Assembly: GCA_025933775.1 (NCBI GenBank)
Contig: JAICZH010000019.1
Span: forward strand, 1-41,439
Source: Chitinophagaceae bacterium
GTDB taxonomy: Bacteria; Bacteroidota; Bacteroidia; Chitinophagales; Chitinophagaceae
Reading direction: 5' to 3'
DNA length: 41,439 nt
Shown here one piece after another: positions 35,673 to 41,439 of this stretch (position 1 is the first letter of the stretch; every line of letters starts with the position of its first letter). The position numbers were made by a program, and so were the translations under genes. The notes beneath the pieces are model-generated. The model was not told the DNA's origin, searched no databases, and saw only the letters and a program-made list of their open reading frames with translations.

Positions 35673-36083
35673 TTATTTCTCTCCTGCCATTTCCATAATT
35701 ACCTTCCATTCTTTTTCGGTAACCGGCTGAACGGATAGTCGCCCAATCCTTACCAAAGCCATATTAGCCAAACGCTTGTCTGCCTTGATTTCTGTGAGGC
35801 TTACAGGATTTTTTAATTTTTTATATGGTTTTATATCTACCGTAACCCAACGCTCATCATCTGTGGTTGTATCGGGGTACGATTCTTTTACAACTTTTGC
35901 AATACCCACAATTTCCATTCCTTCATTGCTGTGATAAAATAAAACTTCATCATCTTTTTTCATGTTTCTTAAATGTACTCGTGCCGCATAATTGCGCACA
36001 CCTGTCCATGACGTTTTTTTATCGGTACTTAATTGCTCCCAGCTATACGCAGCGGGCTCCGATTTTACAAGCCAGTAATTCAT
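35673..36083 (-). CDS. EVE domain-containing protein
   Basis: This 136-residue protein matches the EVE fold along its full length: NYWLVKSEPAAYSWEQL, TSWTGVRNYAARVHLRNMK and DDEVLFYHSNEG, then EIVGIAKVVKESYPD. The aromatic pocket of EVE domains reads modified bases in DNA or RNA. Bacterial stand-alone members are mostly uncharacterised and often accompany housekeeping genes. The gene ends 35 bp from the sirtuin ATG. Confidence 0.92.
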   Translation of the reverse strand: MNYWLVKSEPAAYSWEQLSTDKKTSWTGVRNYAARVHLRNMKKDDEVLFYHSNEGMEIVGIAKVVKESYPDTTTDDERWVTVDIKPYKKLKNPVSLTEIKADKRLANMALVRIGRLSVQPVTEKEWKVIMEMAGEK

Positions 36084-36210
36084 ACAATAGTTTTTTTATA
36101 AAAAAATATAATAAGACGCTGCGAAATTAAGGTTATGATTATTAAAAGAGAATTAAAGAATTGATTTTTCAAAAAAAAATATTTCTGCGTATAGGCGTTA
36201 CCGTTATATT

Positions 36211-36243
36211 AAAATAAAAAACCCCGACAAAAAATTATCGGGG
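36211..36243 (-). terminator. Rho-independent terminator of the tatA unit
   Basis: On the minus strand a CCCCGA stem (36243-36238) pairs with TCGGGG (36227-36222) around a 10-base loop and is followed by TTTTTTATTTT (36221-36211). It lies about 30 bp beyond the intact-frame end of tatA. Confidence 0.82.
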
Positions 36244-36328
36244 CATTTTATATTGAATTGTGAACAGGATTTTTAGAGAACAGGATTCCCGGTTTCACGA
36301 ACAGGAGCAACCTTAGCGTCTTTTTCTT

Positions 36329-36484
36329 TCATTCCTTCATCAATAGGATTTTTACATGATCCTTGGCGTCATTAAATTCCCGTACGCCTTTGCCAATACC
36401 CCGCATGAGATCAGGAATTTTTTTGCCTCCAAAAAATAAAAGAATAACCAACACAATCAATATCCACTCTGTACCGCCGGGCAT
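36329..36484 (-). CDS. tatA: TatA/E-like twin-arginine translocase subunit, frameshifted C-terminus
   Basis: From ATG 36484 the frame gives MPGGTEWILIVLVILLFFGG, then KKIPDLMRGIGKGVREFNDAKD, the TatA membrane helix, glycine hinge and amphipathic helix. It ends after 51 residues at 36329. One extra base in the five-T run at 36349-36353 would restore KNPIDEGMKEKDAKV and so on to 36273, a normal length of about 70 residues with the expected EGMKEKD motif. So either the sequence has a homopolymer error or the gene makes a short TatA. The TatA core is complete either way. No tatC is present in the window. Confidence 0.85.
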   Translation of the reverse strand: MPGGTEWILIVLVILLFFGGKKIPDLMRGIGKGVREFNDAKDHVKILLMKE

Positions 36485-36486
36485 CG

Positions 36487-36669
36487 CTAAAAGTAAAACC
36501 GGAGATCTACACCACCGCTGGTATTATTTCCATTGTTATCTTTTTTGCAGGAAGCTGCAGTAATTAATAACGCAGAGGAGGCGCTCGCATAGGTAAGAAA
36601 TTTTCTTCTTGAGAATTTTGATTTAATAGCAAAACCAACATCGTTGTAAGATGATTCATTTGTTAGCAT
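36487..36669 (-). pseudogene. Truncated Tat-signal lipoprotein (possible ferritin-like precursor)
   Basis: The 60-residue frame starts with about 18 residues, then SRRKFLTYASASSALLITAASC (a twin-arginine lipoprotein signal ending in Cys), then KKDNNGNNTSGGVDL, and stops after RFYF. Bacteroidota proteins with this start often continue GSGDVGVLNYAYALEQLE as ferritin-like domain lipoproteins; I recall this pattern but could not search. The stop is 2 bp before the tatA ATG. The break after GVDL suggests a deletion. It may also be a genuine short peptide. Confidence 0.6.
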
Positions 36670-36717
36670 AATAAAAAGTTTTTAAATAAAAAATAATTAA
36701 TTAAAAAATCTTAATCT

Positions 36718-36750
36718 CATTTATCATGTTACGCTTAAGTATGATAAATG
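36718..36750. promoter_or_regulatory. Perfect 10-bp inverted repeat, candidate operator
   Basis: The arms catttatcat (36718-36727) and atgataaatg (36741-36750) are exact reverse complements around 13 bases. It sits in the 277-bp divergent region between the Tat-signal ORF (minus) and the first DUF4331 gene (plus), about 200 bp from the latter. The spacing suits a dimeric DNA-binding regulator on two helix turns. No T-run follows, so a terminator is unlikely. Confidence 0.55.
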
Positions 36751-36946
36751 AAACGCTGACTTTAAAAAAACATACGATTTTATTTAGTCAATAGTTTTTT
36801 TATCGTAAATGAAAATATATTTCAGGCTTAATGCAATTATTAAAATCCGCAAATTTCAATTCCTCGTAAATCTCATTCGCATTTAAAAAATTAATTTTCT
36901 TTTAGCTTTTGAGAATGCATTATTCAATCATTAAAAATTTTTAAAA

Positions 36947-37609
36947 ATGAAACGCAAAAAAATTCTATTTGAAGCAATTGCTGTACTGGCGCTGATTACA
37001 GGGGGCATCATTTATGCCGCCGATCATATTGATGCGCCGTCCGTAACCAACCAAACTACAGACATTACAGACTTGTATGTATTTCAGAGTGCCAATACCA
37101 ACGACCTGGTATTTGTTGCCAATACGCAAGGTTTGTTAACGCCGGCCACTACGCCTGCGGCTAAATTTGATGAGAATACACTCATTGAATTTAATATTGA
37201 TAACAACAACGACAACATTGAAGATCTGGTTATTCAATGCAAGTACGATGCCGCATCAAACATGATGAGAGTGTATGGCCCAATAAAGCCATCTGAAACT
37301 GGTACCCGCAGCAAAATTGAAGGCCCGATGATAGCCCAGGTAAAAGTAACTCCTTATGGAGCAACCACACCAATCGTGGGAACTGAGCATGGTGTTTCGG
37401 TTTTTGCTGGCCCAAGAGATGATCCATTCTTTTTTGATCTCGATCAGTTTCATGCAATCTTAGCCGGAACCGCCGAAGGTTTCAGAAACCCGGGAGTAGA
37501 TGCTTTTGCAGGAACCAACGTTATGAGCGTGGTGGTAGAAGTTCCAAAAGCAGCATTGGGTGGAACGGGCAAAATAAATGTATGGCTCGAAACAAAGAAA
37601 AAAATATAA
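36947..37609 (+). CDS. DUF4331-type exported protein
   Basis: The protein has 220 residues. An N-terminal hydrophobic segment (ILFEAIAVLALITGGIIYA) is followed at once by ADHIDAPSVTNQTTDITDLYVF, the signature opening of DUF4331. The middle reads NTLIEFNIDNNNDNIEDLVIQ and later AGPRDDPFFFDLDQF, also typical. The family is of unknown function and exported, often near metal or stress genes. The full-length DUF4331 of other phyla is longer; here its second half may be supplied by the next gene, which begins 37 bp downstream. Confidence 0.92.
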   Translation: MKRKKILFEAIAVLALITGGIIYAADHIDAPSVTNQTTDITDLYVFQSANTNDLVFVANTQGLLTPATTPAAKFDENTLIEFNIDNNNDNIEDLVIQCKYDAASNMMRVYGPIKPSETGTRSKIEGPMIAQVKVTPYGATTPIVGTEHGVSVFAGPRDDPFFFDLDQFHAILAGTAEGFRNPGVDAFAGTNVMSVVVEVPKAALGGTGKINVWLETKKKI

Positions 37610-37646
37610 TCATTCATTAATTAATTTATCAATAAATATTTTTAAA

Positions 37647-38177
37647 ATGAAAACGACATTCAAATTATTCACTCTTCTTATTTCGGGAAGTTTAATTTTT
37701 ACTGCATGTAAAGATAAACACAAGGGAAACGGCCCCACAGTTTATTATCAACAACAAGATCAAATGGCAAGGCCAGCAATTAATACAGTATTTAATGCAA
37801 TGGCTGCAGATAAAGAAGCCTTCAATGTTACTGTGCCATCTGCAATGGGCGCAGCTTTTCATTCAAAATTTCAATCAAGATTGATGGCTTTAAATCCCGG
37901 TTATACTACCAATTTATTAAACCTTGATGCAGCAACATTCACGGGCGTTTTGTCAACTGACGTATTAAACGTTTCTACAACGGGCAAAACAACATTTTAT
38001 GACGGAACCAATGTATTAACCGGCCGTGCATTGAATGATGATGTAATTGATGTAGAATTAACTTTAGTTTTTGGAGGTCCAACGGGCGCAAGCAATCCCG
38101 GCTTAACAAGCGATCATGTAAATGGAAATGATGTAGCATTTTCAACTACATTTCCTTATTTAGCACAACCTCATTAA
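37647..38177 (+). CDS. DUF4331-related lipoprotein
   Basis: From ATG 37647 the protein has 176 residues; earlier in-frame starts overlap the previous gene and are less likely. A lipoprotein signal ends SGSLIFTACKD (Cys20). The mature part has YYQQQDQMARPAINTVFN, then SAMGAAFHSKFQSRLMALNPGY and NPGLTSDHVNGNDVAFS, which resemble the C-terminal part of DUF4331 proteins. So the pair looks like one family split over two exported proteins. A strong terminator follows. Confidence 0.85.
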   Translation: MKTTFKLFTLLISGSLIFTACKDKHKGNGPTVYYQQQDQMARPAINTVFNAMAADKEAFNVTVPSAMGAAFHSKFQSRLMALNPGYTTNLLNLDAATFTGVLSTDVLNVSTTGKTTFYDGTNVLTGRALNDDVIDVELTLVFGGPTGASNPGLTSDHVNGNDVAFSTTFPYLAQPH

Positions 38178-38190
38178 TAAAATTTTAAAC

Positions 38191-38222
38191 AAAAAACCGG
38201 AAATTCCTTTCCGGTTTTTTTT
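38191..38222 (+). terminator. Rho-independent terminator after the DUF4331 pair
   Basis: accggaaa (38196-38203) pairs with tttccggt (38208-38215) around a 4-base loop; upstream A and downstream T runs extend the stem and give the T tract (38215-38222). It ends the plus-strand transcript 14 bp after the lipoprotein stop. Confidence 0.88.
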
Positions 38223-38284
38223 AATCTTTCATCTAATTACAGCTATTGTATTTAAAAGAACTTCCTTAAAAATTGAGATAAAAA

Positions 38285-38488
38285 GTTTATGCTGCTGTAT
38301 TAAAAAAGATAAGAGCTCCCATATTACATGATGTTGCTTTAGGTTACCATAATGTTTAAACCATTAATACCAATCGTAAAAGATATGATGCATACATTTT
38401 AAAAGGAGAAGCAGCGCCCGGTGATGAAATTTGTTTTACGCCGGGAACAAAGCTTTCGGCAAAAATAAGTTTTTCAATTTTCTTTTAA
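38285..38488 (+). pseudogene. Decayed reading frame of unknown family
   Basis: The plus-strand frame reads VYAAVLKKIRAPILHD then VALGYHNV, a TAA at 38357, then TINTNRKRYDAYILKGEAA and PGDEICFTPGTKLSAKISF, before a stop at 38486. The long protein-like stretches on both sides of a single stop suggest a former gene; a further shifted frame continues to about 38530. No start is seen and I cannot name a family. This fills most of the 386-bp gap between the terminator and the HupE gene. Confidence 0.5.
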
Positions 38489-38563
38489 TTGACAATATAA
38501 CGGTAACGCATACCCGAAAATAATTAATTATCGGCTTAATTTTTTTAAATAAAATTTTTAATA

Positions 38564-39265
38564 ATGGAAATATACACACGAAATAAAAAATATTATTTAA
38601 AAATTATTGGCATCCTCATTTTAAGTTTAGTAATAAGCGATACATTATTTGCGCATACCGTTGTAGGTGAGCTTGAAAAAATGAGCGGCAAAGATGCTGC
38701 AATACTTTATTTGGAATTAGGTTACACGCACATACTTCCTTTAGGTTTCGATCATATTTTATTTATATTAAGCCTTTATTTATTAAGCCCGAAATTAAAG
38801 CCTGTATTATGGCAGGCAAGCGCTTTTACTGTTGCGCATTCAGTAACGTTAGGGCTTTCTATGTATCATGTAATTAATCCGCCGACAAATATTGTAGAGC
38901 CTGTAATTGCATTGTCAATTATGTATGTGGCGCTTGAAAATATTTTTTCACCCAAATTAAAAAAATCAAGAATTGGCGTTGTATTTTTATTCGGACTTAT
39001 TCACGGAATGGGTTTTGCAAATGCGCTTGGTCATCTTGGCCTTCCTCAAAAATCTTATCTTACTTCTATATTAATGTTTAATCTTGGCGTAGAGCTTGGG
39101 CAAATAACTGTTATACTCTCAGCCTGGTTATTATTTGGAAAATGGTTTGGAAATAAACCGTGGTACCGCAAAGGGATTGTAATTCCTTTATCTGCTGTTA
39201 TTGCAGCGATTGCTTTATACTGGACGATACAAAGAGTATTTAATTACCCAATTTTATTCTTTTAA
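38564..39265 (+). CDS. HupE/UreJ-like membrane protein
   Basis: The protein has 233 residues with an N-terminal signal-like helix (ILILSLVISDTLFA) and about six further hydrophobic segments. Family motifs are LGYTHILPLGFDHILFILSLYLL, with the histidines thought to bind metal, AFTVAHSVTLGLSM, and FGLIHGMGFANAL followed by FNLGVELGQ. Characterised HupE/UreJ proteins move or bind nickel or cobalt. In Bacteroidota the HupE homologue often lies near DUF4331 genes, whose role is unknown. Its stop overlaps the end of the convergent TPR gene by 12 bp. Confidence 0.92.
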   Translation: MEIYTRNKKYYLKIIGILILSLVISDTLFAHTVVGELEKMSGKDAAILYLELGYTHILPLGFDHILFILSLYLLSPKLKPVLWQASAFTVAHSVTLGLSMYHVINPPTNIVEPVIALSIMYVALENIFSPKLKKSRIGVVFLFGLIHGMGFANALGHLGLPQKSYLTSILMFNLGVELGQITVILSAWLLFGKWFGNKPWYRKGIVIPLSAVIAAIALYWTIQRVFNYPILFF

Positions 39266-40543
39266 ATTATCATCAAGATCTTTCATCATGGAAGGACTTA
39301 GATCATATTTATTTTTTTCTGCAGCTTTAAAAAATTCATTGGCATTATATCCCTTACCAAGTCCTTTCATAAATTTGCCCATCCAATACAATTCAATGCC
39401 TTCAAGGGGTTTGCCTGATACGTTGGCTTCATAAATTTTATAAGCTTCATCCTTTTTATTATTAAAATACAAACACCAAACATACCATGCATACGTTTGC
39501 GGCGTTTGCCTGTTGGCAATTTCATTGGCTGCAACAGCTTCTGCTTTTGAAGGATCGTTTAAAATACCCGTATATAATTCTATAAGATATTTATTATACA
39601 TCGTTCCATAAAGAGGATTGGATGTAAGGGCTGCAAATTGTTGCGCATATTTTTTCATAGATGCAGAATCATTATTTAATTCAGCAGTTTGCGAAAGTTT
39701 TAAAATGGGTTCGGGCGCTTGTGTTTTAGCAGATACAAAAAGAAATATTTTTTTTGCAAGCGAATCATTTTTATCGTGAACTAAAGCAATCCATCCTATT
39801 CCCATAATGCTGTGCAAATCGCTTGAATAACTTGCAATAGATTTTTTGTAAAGCTGGTAAGCCTTGTCCAGCTTGCCTTTGTGAACATACAAATCAGCAG
39901 CATTGGATAATGCAGCCGCAATTAATGGCGGATTATTTCCGGCAAGCGATGCTGCATTGAGCATAGCTTTTATTGCAGAATCCAGGTTTCCTTTATAATG
40001 TTCCAGTTTCGATAATCTGAATTCATAACCATAATCTGAATTTGATTTTATACTATTTAAATTTTCTATTGCCAAAGGATACCTTCCTAATTCAAAATTT
40101 ACATCAAATGAATAGGCGCCATCATCATAAGGTTTTATTCCGATTTGTTTTGCTTTATTTAAAAAAGTATCCGCTTCATTAAATTTATGTTGCGAAATGG
40201 AACGCGGAACCAAAGCAGTGTATGGAGCTGCTTCTTTATAGTTAAATGTTTTTGCAATAACTTTTAAAATACTGTCCGAAGATTTTAAATCCTGGATATT
40301 TCCTTTCAGCGCAAATCTCGTTGCAAGTAAGGATGAATATTTTAATTCATTGGTGAAGCCCGGATGAGCAGTATCTATCCGGCTGCTCCAGAACTTAATA
40401 TCGGCGGTATTTACAGCAAGCGCAGGTTCGGTATAATTATTAATTAAACTATCAATGTAATTTGATTCAACAATTATATTTTTATTGTGATTGCAGGAAG
40501 CAAGAATAGCAGCAATTGCAAAGGGGCAGAGGAGATTTTTCAA
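39254..40543 (-). CDS. TPR-repeat lipoprotein (TTG start)
   Basis: This 429-residue protein starts at TTG 40543 and has a lipoprotein signal ending AILASCNHNK (Cys17). The rest is alpha-helical with tetratricopeptide-like units, for example ADLYVHKGKLDKAYQLYKKSI and TYAWYVWCLYFNNKKDEAYK near the C-terminus. It should sit in the periplasm on a lipid anchor and act as a protein scaffold. Convergent to HupE, it may belong functionally with the DUF4331/HupE unit. Its partners are not known. Confidence 0.85.
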   Translation of the reverse strand: MKNLLCPFAIAAILASCNHNKNIIVESNYIDSLINNYTEPALAVNTADIKFWSSRIDTAHPGFTNELKYSSLLATRFALKGNIQDLKSSDSILKVIAKTFNYKEAAPYTALVPRSISQHKFNEADTFLNKAKQIGIKPYDDGAYSFDVNFELGRYPLAIENLNSIKSNSDYGYEFRLSKLEHYKGNLDSAIKAMLNAASLAGNNPPLIAAALSNAADLYVHKGKLDKAYQLYKKSIASYSSDLHSIMGIGWIALVHDKNDSLAKKIFLFVSAKTQAPEPILKLSQTAELNNDSASMKKYAQQFAALTSNPLYGTMYNKYLIELYTGILNDPSKAEAVAANEIANRQTPQTYAWYVWCLYFNNKKDEAYKIYEANVSGKPLEGIELYWMGKFMKGLGKGYNANEFFKAAEKNKYDLSPSMMKDLDDNLKE

Positions 40544-40616
40544 AATAATTTTTTAGTTTATTTACGAATTTTATGCGTTGCTGGTTCTTTATAAAATCTG
40601 TTCTGCTCTGTTAATT

Positions 40617-40762
40617 GGGCTAAAGCCCTTTTTATTATTGTTTCTTTTTAATCCACAGGCTGAAGCCTGTGGCAAATCCCAAAGGGATGTAATGATTATA
40701 GAAAATGAATAAATAACAGGAGAACCCTGAAAGGGTGAAATAATCATGTCATCCCTTCGGGA
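40617..40762. repeat. Cluster of short palindromes (REP-like)
   Basis: Five palindromes lie in about 150 bp: gggctaaagccc (40617-40628), ccacaggctgaagcctgtgg (40653-40672), tcccaaaggga (40677-40687), accctgaaagggt (40724-40736) and tcccttcggga (40752-40762). Such gggctaaagccc and caggctgaagcctg elements recur in Bacteroidota intergenic DNA and resemble REP sequences handled by RAYT transposases. No transposase is in view. The rest of this 269-bp gap holds no gene. Confidence 0.7.
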
Positions 40763-40812
40763 TTTAATTAGTACGTTATGGGTTGTTCTATAATCATGTT
40801 ACCACTTCCCGG

Positions 40813-41439
40813 TTATTCCTCCGCCGCCACACTCACCCTTTCTTCCTGCACTTTATACTCTTTCACCACCGGTTGCCAAAGCTTATTTATTTCATCTTTT
40901 ATTTTTTGCTCATAAATTTTTATAAGCTCATTATTGGCATTTACTAATTGCTGCTCCTGTTTTATGCGGTTGACAATTTGTTGTTGTATGGGAAGTGAAG
41001 GAAGCGGAATTTCTCTTTGTTCGATCCCCGATTTTGTAATGTGCATCATTGCAATACCTCTACCGCCTTCTTCTTTTATTTCTTCTGTATCCTTTTCTAA
41101 GATATGATGCAGAAAAAGTTTATTAATTTTTGTTTCATCAGGAATCATTTTCCAAATGTGGTAGTGATAGATTGCTCTTTCTCCTTCCCAAATTCGAGGA
41201 CCAAAAGAAGCAGACCATGCATAAAGCAAGTCACCGTTATTACAATACTTGTCTTCTTCAAGTTCTAGATCTGAATAATACCAACTCCTATTTGAGAAAA
41301 AATTGCCAACTCTTAATACGGGATATTTTCCATTGTCTAATAATTCTTCCTGTTTATATGCCTTTCCGTTGATTACTTTACATATTTTTCCCAATCCAAC
41401 CATTTCCCAATCAGGATCAATTTCAATTTGTGGTTTATA
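40813..41439 (-). CDS. hsdS: Type I restriction-modification specificity subunit, C-terminal part
   Basis: The frame is open to the right edge through YKPQIEIDPDWEMVGLGKI, so the gene starts beyond 41439. The visible 208 residues contain one target-recognition domain (VINGKAYKQEELLDNGKYPVLRV) with the usual LLYAWSASFGPRIWEG stretch. After it come the conserved LPSLPIQQQIVNRIKQ and a helical spacer (QQLVNANNELIKIYEQKI). HsdS sets the DNA site for methylation and cleavage. The leading YKPQI..DP.WE.V segment often joins a methylase domain to HsdS in fused proteins, so a fusion upstream is possible. Confidence 0.85.
   Translation of the reverse strand, partial: YKPQIEIDPDWEMVGLGKICKVINGKAYKQEELLDNGKYPVLRVGNFFSNRSWYYSDLELEEDKYCNNGDLLYAWSASFGPRIWEGERAIYHYHIWKMIPDETKINKLFLHHILEKDTEEIKEEGGRGIAMMHITKSGIEQREIPLPSLPIQQQIVNRIKQEQQLVNANNELIKIYEQKIKDEINKLWQPVVKEYKVQEERVSVAAEE

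Overview
The window looks like a chromosomal segment of a low-G+C Bacteroidota, most likely near the Chitinophagaceae. The evidence is a type IX secretion (T9SS) type A C-terminal sorting domain, an UpxY-type NusG paralogue, a TAnnTTTG-like promoter box, many non-ATG starts (TTG/GTG), a cysteine-free sirtuin and Bacteroidota-type lipoproteins. The species assignment is inference.

Region 1 (1-29,776, all minus strand) is one long exopolysaccharide/O-antigen type locus. Transcription enters at the right: a Wza-like outer-membrane export lipoprotein, a Wzc-like tyrosine autokinase with a Gly-Tyr tail, an UpxY/NusG-like antiterminator, an asparagine-synthase-type amidotransferase, a GT4 enzyme and the ABC permease Wzm. 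Next come an unknown gene, a Tat-exported PIG-L deacetylase and a scarred stretch with two decayed copies of the start of wzt and a decayed fkbM tail. After that come FkbM methyltransferases, a GT11 fucosyltransferase, the intact Wzt ATPase with a carbohydrate-binding domain, TylF and class I methyltransferases, GT4, WbsX and several GT2 enzymes, a GT10 fucosyltransferase, a GT25-like enzyme, a second amidotransferase and more GT2 enzymes running off the left edge. No Wzx flippase or Wzy polymerase is visible, so export of a cytoplasmically finished, fucosylated and methylated glycan by Wzm/Wzt, then through Wzc/Wza, is the simplest model.

Region 2 (29,925-36,670, minus strand) holds a small PID-CTERM-like precursor, a 1462-residue T9SS-exported surface protein, a Zn-cysteine-less sirtuin, an EVE-domain protein, a tatA with a one-base frameshift in a homopolymer, and a truncated Tat-signal lipoprotein ORF directly in front of tatA.

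Region 3 (36,670-40,543) begins with an intergenic region carrying a perfect 10-bp inverted repeat. It then holds two consecutive DUF4331-type exported proteins, a terminator, a decayed reading frame, a HupE/UreJ-like membrane protein, and a convergent TPR lipoprotein overlapping it by 12 bp.

Region 4 (40,544-41,439) has a cluster of short palindromes (REP-like) and the C-terminal part of a type I restriction specificity subunit that runs off the right edge.

I saw no rRNA, tRNA, CRISPR array or intact transposase. The strongest unusual signals are the repeated wzt-head/fkbM scars (18.85-20.16 kb), the GT4 gene that lacks a normal start and lies in frame behind a TGA, the DUF4331-DUF4331-HupE-TPR unit with its upstream dyad, and the paired lesions in the Tat genes.
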